Source: Rhizobium sp. Root1203 (GTDB lineage: Bacteria; Pseudomonadota; Alphaproteobacteria; Rhizobiales; Rhizobiaceae). Taken from it: a DNA stretch of 64,000 nt. Made by a program: the position numbers and the translations under genes. Shown in pieces: positions 41,468-50,133 of the stretch; position 1 is the stretch's first letter; each line of letters starts with the position of its first letter. The DNA is taken from assembly GCF_001424945.1 (NCBI RefSeq), contig NZ_LMCW01000034.1, forward strand, positions 91,831 to 155,830, in the 5' to 3' direction. Below the pieces are notes generated by a model. The model was not told the origin of the DNA and did no database searches. It worked only from the letters and a program-made list of their open reading frames with translations.

Positions 41468-42700
41468 TCAGTTCTTGGTCCAGCGCCATTGGGTCACGGG
41501 CATCGCGGGCCGCCACCCGGTCATGCCGCCGATGGGTGTGGCCTGACCAATCTCGATTCGCCTCAGCGACCCTCCGAGTTCATCATAAACGGCGATCAAC
41601 TTTGCCTCCATCTCCAGGGTCACGGCGTTTGCGACAAGTCGCCCTCCCCTTTTCAGGCCCGAGATTAAGGCGCTGAGCACACCGCCTTCGCTGCCGCCAC
41701 CACCGATGAAGATGGCGTCGGGCTCTGGGAGAGCACCGAGCACATTGGGCGCGATTCCTTCGACAACCGCCAGCCCCGGCACGCCGAAAGCCATCGCGTT
41801 GCGCGCAATGCGCAGCGCCCTGTCGGCCGATTGCTCGATTGCGATTGCGCGCATGGAAGGATCGCAGAGCATCCATTCAATGCCGATGGAGCCGGATCCC
41901 GCGCCAATGTCCCAGAGGAGTTCTCCATGGCGGGGTGCGAGCGCCGAGAGCGTTATCGCGCGGATGTCCTGCTTGGTGATCTGGCCGTCGTGCTCAAACA
42001 GAGCATCGTCAAGGCCGGTGGTGAAAGGCAGCGTTCTCGCTCCCTCCCCGGCAATGACCGTGATTGCGCATAGGTTCAGCGGATCGACGTCCGTCAGCCG
42101 GAAGCCGTCGGCTCGGCAGTGTCTCAACCGTTCGCCCTCGCCACCGAGCGCCTCAAGGACCGACAGCTGCGACTGGCCGAAGCCCGTCGCGCTCAACAGT
42201 GCTGCAAGTTGACCTGGCGTATCGGCATCCGACGTCAGGGCGACGATGCGCCGACCGTGATGGAGATGCGGACGAACGAGATCGAGCGGTCGACCGTGAA
42301 GCGATAGGCATGTCGTCTCCTGCAGCGGCCAGCCTAGCCGCGAGGCGGCAAGACTGAACGAGGACGGCGCCGGAATGGTCCGCATCTCGGAGGGGTCCAC
42401 TCGTCGGGACAATGTGGCTCCGACGCCATAAAGGAACGGGTCGCCCGAGGCGAGCACGACGACGGGCGAACCCCGGCGAGACATGATCGCCTCGATCGAA
42501 TGTTCAAAGGGACTGTCCCAGGCCCGGCATTCGCCGGCGATGAGATCGGCCACCAGCGCGTGATGCCGGGCACCGCCAAACACGACAGGCGCGGCGGCGA
42601 TCAGTCGCTTTGCCTCCTCGCCGAGCCCGTCTGGACCATTCTCGCCGATGCCGATAATAGTCAGCCAGGGTTTTTCGGAGGCGCAAGAGATATCAGGCAT
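41468..42700 (-). CDS. cobL: Precorrin-6Y C5,15-methyltransferase (decarboxylating)
   Basis: 410 residues, a fusion. Residues ~1-205 are the CbiE-like methylase (WLTIIGIGENGPDGLG, VVLASGDPFLYGVG, PAPSSFSLAASRLGW), and ~225-400 the CbiT-like decarboxylating methylase with SAM loop LLWDIGAGSGSIGIEWM and FIGGGGSEGGVL. It methylates C5 and C15 of precorrin-6B and removes the C12 acetate carboxyl. The ATG at 42700 overlaps the divergent cobK ATG; an ATG at 42715 is an alternative. Confidence 0.93.
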   Translation of the reverse strand: MPDISCASEKPWLTIIGIGENGPDGLGEEAKRLIAAAPVVFGGARHHALVADLIAGECRAWDSPFEHSIEAIMSRRGSPVVVLASGDPFLYGVGATLSRRVDPSEMRTIPAPSSFSLAASRLGWPLQETTCLSLHGRPLDLVRPHLHHGRRIVALTSDADTPGQLAALLSATGFGQSQLSVLEALGGEGERLRHCRADGFRLTDVDPLNLCAITVIAGEGARTLPFTTGLDDALFEHDGQITKQDIRAITLSALAPRHGELLWDIGAGSGSIGIEWMLCDPSMRAIAIEQSADRALRIARNAMAFGVPGLAVVEGIAPNVLGALPEPDAIFIGGGGSEGGVLSALISGLKRGGRLVANAVTLEMEAKLIAVYDELGGSLRRIEIGQATPIGGMTGWRPAMPVTQWRWTKN

Positions 42701-43469
42701 GGGCAAGATCCGCATTCTGATGCTCGGCGGCACCACCGAGGCAACCGCCACGGCGCAGGTGCTGACCGGCCACGAACGATACGACGTCGTGATATCGCTG
42801 GCTGGACGCACGGCCAAACCGTCCGTTCAGCCTGTTCCGACGAGAATTGGTGGTTTTGGCGGAGCGGAGGGCCTTGCGGCGTTCCTGCGCGATGGCGGAT
42901 TCAATCTGTTGATCGATGCCACGCATCCCTTCGCCGCCAGAATTTCCCAAAATGCAAGCAAGGCAGTCGCGACGGTTGGCATCCCCGCCTTTGCCCTTCG
43001 TCGCGCTGCGTGGACTGTGGAACCCGGAGACAACTGGACGCATGTCGCCAACGTTCCCGAAGCGATCTCGGCGCTCGGCTCCGCCCCGCGTCGGGTGTTC
43101 CTGGCAATCGGGCGGCAGGAGGCTTACCACGCGCAGGCTGCCCCGCAGCACTTCTATCTCGCTCGCAGCATCGACCCCGTCGAGCCGCCGATCGTCTTGC
43201 CTGACGTGTGCTTTATCCTCGACCGCGGCCCCTTCGACATTGAAAGCGAGACCCGATTGCTTGCAACCCATCGCATCGACGCCGTCATTGCGAAGAATAG
43301 CGGCGGCTCCGCGACCTACGCCAAGATCGCGGCGGCGCGGCACGGCGGCATCGAGGTGCTGATGATAGCGCGGGCACCAGCTCCCTCGATGCGGACGGTC
43401 ACGACTGCCGAGGCGGCGGTAGCGGAGATAGATCACCTGTTTCCTCCCGACATGAAACGCGGCGTATAG
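42699..43469 (+). CDS. cobK: Precorrin-6A reductase
   Basis: 256 residues with IRILMLGGTTEATATAQVL, GRTAKPSVQPVPTRIGGFGG, LLIDATHPFAARISQNA and VIAKNSGGSATYAKIAAARHGGIEVLMIARAP, all typical of CobK/CbiJ. It reduces precorrin-6A to precorrin-6B with NADPH. The only plus-strand gene in the cob block: its ATG at 42699-42701 overlaps the cobL ATG on the other strand, and its 3' end overlaps cobJ by 37 bases. An in-frame ATG at 42648 lies inside cobL. Confidence 0.93.
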   Translation: MGKIRILMLGGTTEATATAQVLTGHERYDVVISLAGRTAKPSVQPVPTRIGGFGGAEGLAAFLRDGGFNLLIDATHPFAARISQNASKAVATVGIPAFALRRAAWTVEPGDNWTHVANVPEAISALGSAPRRVFLAIGRQEAYHAQAAPQHFYLARSIDPVEPPIVLPDVCFILDRGPFDIESETRLLATHRIDAVIAKNSGGSATYAKIAAARHGGIEVLMIARAPAPSMRTVTTAEAAVAEIDHLFPPDMKRGV

Positions 43470-44197
43470 ACAAGATCGCCCTTTTCGCCACGGACGACGA
43501 CCCGCGTTTCCGCCGAACCGATGATCACGCAGGTGGCCATATCCGCAATCGCGGCATCGGCCTGCGCAAGAGGCTGGACCGTGATCCGCTCGTCCGGACG
43601 TCCGGCAGCGCGTCCGAAAATAACGGGCGTGGCATGTGGAAGATGGGCGCGCAGTACCTCGAACGCCTTGCCCAGCTGCCACGGTCGGGCCTTGCTGATC
43701 GGATTATAGAGAGCGATCACAAATCCGGCGCTCGCCGCGCCTTCAAGACGCTTTTCTATTATATTCCAGGGCTTCAGATTGTCTGACAGTGATATTGCAC
43801 AAAAATCGTGGCCAAGCGGCGCCCCGGTACGGGCTGCCACCGCGAGCATCGCCGTGATGCCAGGCAGGACAACCAGGTCAATGTCACGCCACTCGACGGG
43901 TCCGCTGTCTATCGCCTCGCAAACGGCTGCAGCCATGGCGAAAACACCGGGATCTCCACCAGAAACGACACAGACGATCGCTCCTGAGGCCGCCGCCCGC
44001 AACGCGGCGCCGGCGCGGTCGAGCTCCTCTCTGTTCTCGGATGCCTGCCGCCGCTGATCATCTCTCAATGTCAGCCGGTTTAGATACGGCCCATACCCAA
44101 AGAATTCCGTGGCCTGGGAGACTGCGCTCAGTGCTTCCGGCGTCATCTGGTCCGGATTGCCCGGACCCGTTCCAATCACGAACAGCGTACCGGTCAT
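43433..44197 (-). CDS. cobJ: Precorrin-3B C17-methyltransferase
   Basis: 254 residues starting at ATG 44197, which overlaps the cobI stop (ATGA). Methylase motifs: LFVIGTGPGNPDQMTPEALSAV, FFGYGPYLNRL, VVSGGDPGVFAMAAAV, VVLPGITAMLAVAARTGAPLGHDFCAISLSD, LYNPISKARPWQL, VIIGSAETRVV. It methylates C17 with ring contraction to give precorrin-4. Translationally coupled to cobI. Confidence 0.95.
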   Translation of the reverse strand: MTGTLFVIGTGPGNPDQMTPEALSAVSQATEFFGYGPYLNRLTLRDDQRRQASENREELDRAGAALRAAASGAIVCVVSGGDPGVFAMAAAVCEAIDSGPVEWRDIDLVVLPGITAMLAVAARTGAPLGHDFCAISLSDNLKPWNIIEKRLEGAASAGFVIALYNPISKARPWQLGKAFEVLRAHLPHATPVIFGRAAGRPDERITVQPLAQADAAIADMATCVIIGSAETRVVVRGEKGDLVYTPRFMSGGNR

Positions 44198-44925
44198 CGA
44201 CTGCTCTCCCAACCCGGGACGAGCACAAGCGAGAAATAGGGCGCCTCGACATCCGGCCTGTCGGCAAGCTTCACCATGGTAGCATTGGCCATCGTACCAC
44301 GTTCCACATAGACCGCCTCGCAAAGGCGCCCGGATGCCTCCAGCGCGCGGCGAATTTTCGGCAGATTGCGCCCGACCTTCATGATGACGGCGGCCTGGGT
44401 GTCGGACAGCCGACGTTGCAACTCGGCCTCTGCCATCGTGCCGGGAAGCACCGACAAGACGTCGTCGCCTTGAACGATCGGTATGCCCGCGACCGACCAG
44501 CATCCCGACATGGCGGTTATGCCAGGAATGACCTCGGTCGGGTAGCGATGGGCCAGCCGGACATGCAGGTGCATGTAGGAGCCGTAAAACAGCGGGTCGC
44601 CTTCGCTGAGCACGACGACTGTTCGGCCGGTCTCCAGGTAAGTCGCCACCGCATCTGACGACTGGTCGTAAAATGCGGTGATCTGGCTTCGGTATTCGTC
44701 TTCGGTCTTTTCGATCTCCGTCGTAACGGGATAATAAAGTGGCAGTAGCGTGGTGTCGCCGGTCAGCAGGTGCTCGACGATAGCCTTGCCGTTGCCGCCC
44801 CTGCCCCGCTTGGCGAAATAGGCGACAACATCGGCGGATGCGATTGCCTTGACGGCTTTGACGGTGAGGAGTTCAGGGTCACCTGGCCCCGTCCCGACCC
44901 CGATAAGACGGCCGCTGCTGGTCAT
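44194..44925 (-). CDS. cobI: Precorrin-2 C20-methyltransferase
   Basis: 243 residues: LIGVGTGPGDPELLTVKAVKAIASADVVAYFAKRG, VVLSEGDPLFYGSYMHLHVRL, EVIPGITAMSGCWSVAGIPI, IMKVGRNLPKIRRAL, YVERGTMAN. It makes precorrin-3A. It overlaps cobH and cobJ by four bases each, in a tightly coupled operon. Confidence 0.95.
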   Translation of the reverse strand: MTSSGRLIGVGTGPGDPELLTVKAVKAIASADVVAYFAKRGRGGNGKAIVEHLLTGDTTLLPLYYPVTTEIEKTEDEYRSQITAFYDQSSDAVATYLETGRTVVVLSEGDPLFYGSYMHLHVRLAHRYPTEVIPGITAMSGCWSVAGIPIVQGDDVLSVLPGTMAEAELQRRLSDTQAAVIMKVGRNLPKIRRALEASGRLCEAVYVERGTMANATMVKLADRPDVEAPYFSLVLVPGWESSR

Positions 44926-45554
44926 AGGCCCGGCCTTGCAATGGCGTTCACGGCCGCTGCCGTCATCGCGCTGCCGCCGAGGCGGCCGCGCACGATCGCA
45001 AACGGCACGCCATAGGAGTTTTCCGCCAGCGCGTCCTTGGATTCAGCCGCGCCGACGAAGCCGACCGGCATCCCGATGATCGCGGCCGGTTTGGGCGCAC
45101 CGTCGCGAAGAAGTTCCAACAGATGGAACAGAGCCGTCGGCGCGTTGCCGATCGCAATGACGCTGCCGGCCAATCGATCCAACCAGAGATGAATCGCGGC
45201 CGCAGAGCGGGTGTTGCCGGTCTGCTTGGCCAGGTTTGGCGTACGAAGATCATGGAGAGTGCACAGCACCTCGTTCTTCGCCGGCAATCTTGTCCGGGTG
45301 ATCCCGTGAGCAACCATTTCCGCGTCGCAGAAGATTGGCGCACCGTGTTGCAAAGCGGAGCGTGCGGCACCGACGACGTGCGGAGAAAATTCGAAATGCT
45401 CTGCCGCCTCGACAAGACCACATGCATGGATCATGCGCACCGCGACCTCGGCCTCCTCGACAGTGAACCGAGACAGGTCGGCCTCGCTGCGGATGATCGC
45501 AAAGGAGCGTTCGTAAATGGCGTCACCGCTGTGAATGTAATCGTATTCTGGCAT
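44922..45554 (-). CDS. cobH: Precorrin-8X methylmutase
   Basis: 210 residues from ATG 45554. YDYIHSGDAIYERSFAIIRSEADLSRF, RMIHACGLVEAAEHFEFSP (catalytic His), GAPIFCDAEMVAHGITR, GNAPTALFHLLELL and GMPVGFVGAAESKDAL are family hallmarks. It moves the C11 methyl to C12, giving hydrogenobyrinic acid. The cobG stop lies two bases before it. Confidence 0.95.
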   Translation of the reverse strand: MPEYDYIHSGDAIYERSFAIIRSEADLSRFTVEEAEVAVRMIHACGLVEAAEHFEFSPHVVGAARSALQHGAPIFCDAEMVAHGITRTRLPAKNEVLCTLHDLRTPNLAKQTGNTRSAAAIHLWLDRLAGSVIAIGNAPTALFHLLELLRDGAPKPAAIIGMPVGFVGAAESKDALAENSYGVPFAIVRGRLGGSAMTAAAVNAIARPGL

Positions 45555-45556
45555 TC

Positions 45557-46918
45557 CTATCCCTGTCGCAGCGCTCTTGTGGCGTGGCATTTGCCGAGCC
45601 GTCTAAGGCAGGCGGCAGCCGATTCGCCAGCGTTTCCCTCGTCCTTGATGAGGCAAGCGAGCTTCTCTATAGCGGATTCGATGTCGCCGCCAGTAATCTG
45701 TGCATCAGGCGCATCCGAGGCCCGCCCATCGAAAATGAGATCGTAACCATCGGCTGTGCCAACGATGGTAAGCGCCTGTCGCGAATGCGCGCAACCCTTT
45801 GAACAACCCGACAGATGGACGGTCAAGGTCCCGTCCAGCAGCGCGGGTGAGCCGGCTACGATCGTTTCCGCCAGGGTCTTGGTGGCGTAGTGACCGGATG
45901 CGCAAGCCCCTGCCCCGGAGCAGGCGGCAATGTGATCGGAGGGCTCGTAAAGGTCGGCTGACAATCCATGCTGCGGAGCCAACTTTTGCACCGATGTGGC
46001 ATCGAGCGGCGTCAGCCCGGTGATGAACAAGCAGCGCCCCGGAGCAGGCCGTATGTCCCGAACGCCGAGGCTTTCGATCGCGTTCAGAAAGCCTGCGATC
46101 TCCCTTGCGCGCATCTGCCCAAATCGCGGTTTCAGTCCGACGGTAATGGTGCCGTCAGGGGCGGCGTGAACCCCGACTGGGGCGGCTTGTCCGCCCGGCG
46201 GGCAGGCCGTTGGCAAGGCGTCCATGCGAGGTGTGGAGGGCCGCCAAACGCTTGCGATATCGCGACAGCGCTTGTACCGCCCCATCGATATGAGCAACCG
46301 CAGAACGTCGCCGACCGCATGTACGGCTTGATCTGCTGTGCCCTGCGCGATCGGGCGGGCGCTGCGCCCGTCTCCGGCGATTGCGACCACCCATATCCCT
46401 GGCGCGAGAGCCACAAGACGGATATCGGCGCTGATCGCGGCAAGACCAAAAACGCCGCCGCCATCGACAATAATCGACAGTTTCGGCGCAAGCGCGGCCG
46501 ATCGCAGAAGCTCTGCCAGTTGTATCCGGATGAGCTGTTCCATCGCGACCGTGTCCACGACCTCATCGGCGAAAATCCCATGCAGTGGCGGCAGCTCGAT
46601 CACGGGCCCTGCCGGAACAGAAATGCCGGCCGCATCGATTTCGGATGCCATCGGATCGACCGTGTCGGCGGCCAGTCCACGGATCTGGACACTGCCACGG
46701 GCGCTGAGCTCCAGGATGCCGTTTCCGTATTGCTGCGCGGCCTGGGTGAGCTGCCTGAGCTGATGAAGCGTGAAGGTGCCGCCCGCCGGTCGGAGGCGCG
46801 CGAGCAGTCCGTCGCCGGTCTGCATGGGCCTGTCCAATGTGGGGCAGGCGCCGCGCCGCGCCGACGGCAAACTCTGTGCGTCGATTGCTTGCTCTGCTGT
46901 CAGTTCGCCGTGCGCCAT
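45557..46918 (-). CDS. cobG: Precorrin-3B synthase
   Basis: 453 residues from ATG 46918. A sulphite/nitrite-reductase-like fold: RRGACPTLDRPMQTGDGLLARL, ELSARGSVQIRGL, and near the C-terminus ACSGAGACASGHYATKT and VHLSGCSKGCAHS, whose four cysteines bind the Fe4S4 cluster. It is the oxygen-dependent monooxygenase that triggers ring contraction, marking this as the aerobic pathway. A TTG at 46987 overlapping the cobF stop is an alternative start, but lacks family-like sequence. Confidence 0.93.
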   Translation of the reverse strand: MAHGELTAEQAIDAQSLPSARRGACPTLDRPMQTGDGLLARLRPAGGTFTLHQLRQLTQAAQQYGNGILELSARGSVQIRGLAADTVDPMASEIDAAGISVPAGPVIELPPLHGIFADEVVDTVAMEQLIRIQLAELLRSAALAPKLSIIVDGGGVFGLAAISADIRLVALAPGIWVVAIAGDGRSARPIAQGTADQAVHAVGDVLRLLISMGRYKRCRDIASVWRPSTPRMDALPTACPPGGQAAPVGVHAAPDGTITVGLKPRFGQMRAREIAGFLNAIESLGVRDIRPAPGRCLFITGLTPLDATSVQKLAPQHGLSADLYEPSDHIAACSGAGACASGHYATKTLAETIVAGSPALLDGTLTVHLSGCSKGCAHSRQALTIVGTADGYDLIFDGRASDAPDAQITGGDIESAIEKLACLIKDEGNAGESAAACLRRLGKCHATRALRQG

Positions 46919-46983
46919 GTCCGCCAATTCCTTCGACGATCTCCTTATATGATCGAAACATTGAGAGCAAAATGATCCGGCAA

Positions 46984-47751
46984 TCAAAGATCGTCGAAGT
47001 CGCGTCCTTTGCGCAGCAGGTAGATGTCCATGATCCAGCCATGACGGGCCCTGGCTTCCGCTCGCATCCTGACAATATCCGCAGCGACATCGCCCAACCT
47101 TCCAGAGGTCACGATTTCGTCCTTCGTTCCGAGATAGGCTCCCCAGAAGATTTCAGCATCGGGATCCTCGATCTTCGAAAACGCCTGCTCACCGTCCAGC
47201 ATCACGATCGTGCTGTCCGCACGATTGCCGTTTTCAACGAGTCGACGGCCCGTCGTGATCTCCAGCGGTTTCCCGACGAGATTGACAGGAATGCGATGAC
47301 TGGCGGCGAGCGCCTGAATGCTGGTGATGCCTGGGACGACCGTGTACTCGAACTTCTCGGCACCGATCCGCCTGGCGCGCTCGATTATGCGGAGCGTGCT
47401 GTCATAGAGGCTTGGATCCCCCCAGACGAGAACTGCCCCGGTACCGTCCCCGGGAAGCCCGTTGATCAAACGCACGTAGGTCTGCGCGAGCGCGGCATGC
47501 CATTCGTCGACGCTTTCGACATATGACCGTTCGGCCGTCGCGCGCGTTGGAACGGCAAATTCGGCAATCGCCGTGCGCGGGTTGGTCAGGTAGCGCCCGC
47601 AGATATCGCGACGGACCGAAGCAAGACCTTCCTTGTCCTTCCCCTTCGTCGGCACGAAGATTACATCGGCGGCATTCATGCTGTTGATAGCCTGGACGGT
47701 GACGTGCTCCGGATTTCCAGTTCCGATGCCGATGATATGGATGTGGCGCAC
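46984..47751 (-). CDS. cobF: Precorrin-6A synthase (deacetylating)
   Basis: 255 residues. I chose the GTG at 47751, five bases after GAGGAG, giving VRHIHIIGIGTGNPEHVTVQAINSMNAADVIFVPTKG; the upstream ATG at 47835 would lie in the centromere palindrome. Other motifs: LVWGDPSLYDSTLRIIERA, YTVVPGITSIQALAASHRIPVNLVG, FWGAYLGTKDEIV. It methylates C1 and releases acetate from precorrin-5. First gene of the minus-strand cob block; its promoter region is shared with repA. No cobalamin riboswitch was seen. Confidence 0.92.
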   Translation of the reverse strand: MRHIHIIGIGTGNPEHVTVQAINSMNAADVIFVPTKGKDKEGLASVRRDICGRYLTNPRTAIAEFAVPTRATAERSYVESVDEWHAALAQTYVRLINGLPGDGTGAVLVWGDPSLYDSTLRIIERARRIGAEKFEYTVVPGITSIQALAASHRIPVNLVGKPLEITTGRRLVENGNRADSTIVMLDGEQAFSKIEDPDAEIFWGAYLGTKDEIVTSGRLGDVAADIVRMRAEARARHGWIMDIYLLRKGRDFDDL

Positions 47752-47811
47752 GACTGCTCCTCTGGTCGGTTGAGCTCGTTTTGCAGCAGTCAGCCGGTCT
47801 CCGCAAGGTCT

Positions 47812-47845
47812 CTCGCCCAAGTTGGCCGCGGCCAACTTGGGCGAG
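47812..47845. promoter_or_regulatory. parS: 34-bp perfect palindrome containing a repABC-type parS
   Basis: Left half CTCGCCCAAGTTGGCCG, right half its exact reverse complement. The 16-base core GTTGGCCGCGGCCAAC (47821-47836) fits the repABC centromere consensus GTTNNCNGCNGNNAAC. It lies between cobF and repA, 103 bases before the repA start. Confidence 0.82.
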
Positions 47846-47948
47846 GCCGGCCGGCGCTGTCATTGCCGCGAATCGCGAATCGTGCCATCCTCGATACGCT
47901 TTTCAGCGAAGAATCGACCAAAAAGCGCATTTCTGGAGATCGGTTGTT

Positions 47949-49145
47949 TTGGACAACATTAGCGTATCGACGACGGATATCCGAATCGAGCGACATGCCC
48001 ACCAACTTTCGCGGCAGTTGAAGCTTCTGCGCGAAAAGCTGTTTCCGCCGCTGTCGCAAAAGACGCTGCGGACCTTCACCTCGGGCGAAGCGGCACAGAT
48101 GATCGGCGTATCGGACGGCTACCTGCGGCAGCTCTCCCTTGACGGAAAAGGGCCGCAGCCAGATGTGACGGCAAGTGGGCGGCGATCATACACGCTCGGG
48201 CAGATCAACGCGCTTCGCCTGCATATGGCGACGATAAAGCCGAAGGATGCGCTGTCCTATCTTCCGCGTCGCCGGCCAGGCGAGAAACTCCAGACTGTGG
48301 CTGTGACCAACTTCAAGGGCGGCTCGGCGAAGACGACGACCTCGCTCTATCTTGCGCAATACCTGGCGCTCAGCGGATATCGCGTCCTGGCGATCGATCT
48401 CGATCCGCAGGCGTCCCTGTCATCCATGCTTGGTGTTCAGCCGGAATTCGATCTCGGCGACGGCGATACTCTTTATGGCGCGATCCGCTACGACGAGAGC
48501 CGCCGGTCGCTGAAGGACATCGTGCGCAAGACCTATTTTGACGGGTTGGACCTCGTCCCCGGCAATCTTGAACTTATGGAGTTCGAACATGAGACGCCTC
48601 GCGCGCTCAGCGACCGCCATCGAACGGGGGAGGTGTTCTTTCGCCGCCTCGGTGTGGCAATCTCCGAAGTGGAAGCCGACTACGACGTCGTCGTCATCGA
48701 TTGCCCGCCACAGCTGGGCTATCTCACCCTGGGCGCGGTATGCGCGGCAACCTCGCTTCTGATCACGATCCATCCACAGATGGTTGATGTCGCCTCCATG
48801 TCGCAGTTCCTGCTGATGACGTCTGACCTTCTTTCCGTGGTGCGCAAGGCCGGCGGCGACCTGCAGCACGACTTCATAAAATATGTGGTGACCCGCCATG
48901 AGCCCTTCGATGCGCCCCAGTCCCAGATCGTTGCGTTGCTGCGAAGCCTTTTCGCCGATGACGTGCTGACGGCGACTATCCTCAAATCAACGGCGATTGC
49001 GGATGCGGGGCTGACCAAACAATCTCTCTATGAAATCGAACGAGGTCAGGTGCGTCGGTCGACCTACGACCGGGCGCTGGAATCGGTCAATGCGGCAAAC
49101 AGTGAAGTGCTTGCGGAAATCCATAAGGCGTGGGGTCGGAAATGA
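47949..49145 (+). CDS. repA: Plasmid partitioning ATPase RepA
   Basis: 398 residues from a TTG at 47949 (GGAG upstream), the usual RepA length. N-terminal HTH-like SGEAAQMIGVSDGYLRQLSLDGKGPQP, then the ParA domain: deviant Walker A VTNFKGGSAKTTT, LAIDLDPQASLSSMLG, VIDCPPQLGYLTLGAV. RepA moves replicon copies apart and represses its own operon with RepB. It overlaps repB by four bases. Confidence 0.93.
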   Translation: MDNISVSTTDIRIERHAHQLSRQLKLLREKLFPPLSQKTLRTFTSGEAAQMIGVSDGYLRQLSLDGKGPQPDVTASGRRSYTLGQINALRLHMATIKPKDALSYLPRRRPGEKLQTVAVTNFKGGSAKTTTSLYLAQYLALSGYRVLAIDLDPQASLSSMLGVQPEFDLGDGDTLYGAIRYDESRRSLKDIVRKTYFDGLDLVPGNLELMEFEHETPRALSDRHRTGEVFFRRLGVAISEVEADYDVVVIDCPPQLGYLTLGAVCAATSLLITIHPQMVDVASMSQFLLMTSDLLSVVRKAGGDLQHDFIKYVVTRHEPFDAPQSQIVALLRSLFADDVLTATILKSTAIADAGLTKQSLYEIERGQVRRSTYDRALESVNAANSEVLAEIHKAWGRK

Positions 49146-50125
49146 GCAGACGCGATCGGCTGAAGGGACTTTTTGACGACACTGCGCAGGAGTTGGCCGC
49201 GGCCAACCTGGAGGATCAGTCCCCTGTACGAGGACCGGCAGGGCCCGTGCGCTCGATGGCACTGACGCTTGGCCGCATGGAGGAAGACAGCAAGGCAATG
49301 CAGGAGGCGCTCCTCTCGGGTGAGCGCATTGTCGAGCTGGACCCATCTTTGATCGACGTCTCCTTCATCCGCGATCGGCTTGGCGACCTGCCGGTCGATA
49401 CGGATGACGAACTGGTGCGGTCGATCGCCGAGAACGGGCAGGAAGTGCCCATTCTGGTCCGCCCGCATCCGAAGGACGTAACTCGCTATCAGGTTGCTTA
49501 TGGCCATCGTCGCCTGCAGGCAATCCGGCTGCTGGGCGGCAAGGTGCAGGCAGTCGTCCGCAAGCTCGACGACACGGATGTCGTGATCGCTCAGGGGATC
49601 GAGAACTCTGCAAGGCGAGACCTTTCCTATATCGAACGGGCTGTTTTCGCCTTCAATCTTGAATGCAGAGGGTTCGATCGGCCGGTGATCATGAAGGCAT
49701 TGTCGACCGACAAGACAGAACTTTCCAAGTTGATCTCCGTTGCAAAAACAGTGCCGATCGAGGTCATCGGGGCTATCGGCGCAGCCCCGGGCACGGGACG
49801 GCGCAAGTGGCTGGCGCTTTCGCAGGGCTGGAGTGCGGCAGCAACGGCCAGGGTTCAGACGCTGATCCGCTCGAAGGCTTTCGGAGGCCTTGAAAGCGAT
49901 CGCCGCTTCGAACTGGTGGTCGCCGAACTTGCCAGGAAGCCGGAAAAGCCTGATGCCGTTGAATATGATTGGACCCCCTCACTGGATGGCAGGATCAAGG
50001 GCCGCGTCAGGAAGCTGCGAAATGCATTTACGCTCGCATTGAAGTTGGAGGATGCGCCGGAGTTCGGTGAATATCTCTCCGAGAGGCTCGACGCGCTCTA
50101 CGAAGCCTATCGAGCAGACAAATAG
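49142..50125 (+). CDS. repB: Plasmid partitioning protein RepB
   Basis: 327 residues with a ParB N-terminal domain (ELDPSLIDVSFIRDRLGD, SIAENGQEVPILVRPHPKD, YQVAYGHRRLQAIRLLGG), then the HTH part (DLSYIERAVFAFNLECRGFDRPVIMKALSTDKTELSKLISVA). It binds parS; one copy lies in its own coding sequence at 49192. Only eight bases separate it from the next gene, leaving no room for the repB-repC intergenic antisense RNA of classic repABC units. Confidence 0.93.
   Translation: MSRRDRLKGLFDDTAQELAAANLEDQSPVRGPAGPVRSMALTLGRMEEDSKAMQEALLSGERIVELDPSLIDVSFIRDRLGDLPVDTDDELVRSIAENGQEVPILVRPHPKDVTRYQVAYGHRRLQAIRLLGGKVQAVVRKLDDTDVVIAQGIENSARRDLSYIERAVFAFNLECRGFDRPVIMKALSTDKTELSKLISVAKTVPIEVIGAIGAAPGTGRRKWLALSQGWSAAATARVQTLIRSKAFGGLESDRRFELVVAELARKPEKPDAVEYDWTPSLDGRIKGRVRKLRNAFTLALKLEDAPEFGEYLSERLDALYEAYRADK
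49192..49207. promoter_or_regulatory. parS: Second parS copy, inside repB
   Basis: GTTGGCCGCGGCCAAC, identical to the core of the palindrome at 47821-47836, encoding part of ELAAANLE in RepB. Confidence 0.78.
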
Positions 50126-50133
50126 ACTTAACG

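Noticed and set aside
47752..47948. Cobalamin riboswitch upstream of cobF
   Set aside because: I could not find a B12-box-like sequence; the region is dominated by the parS palindrome.
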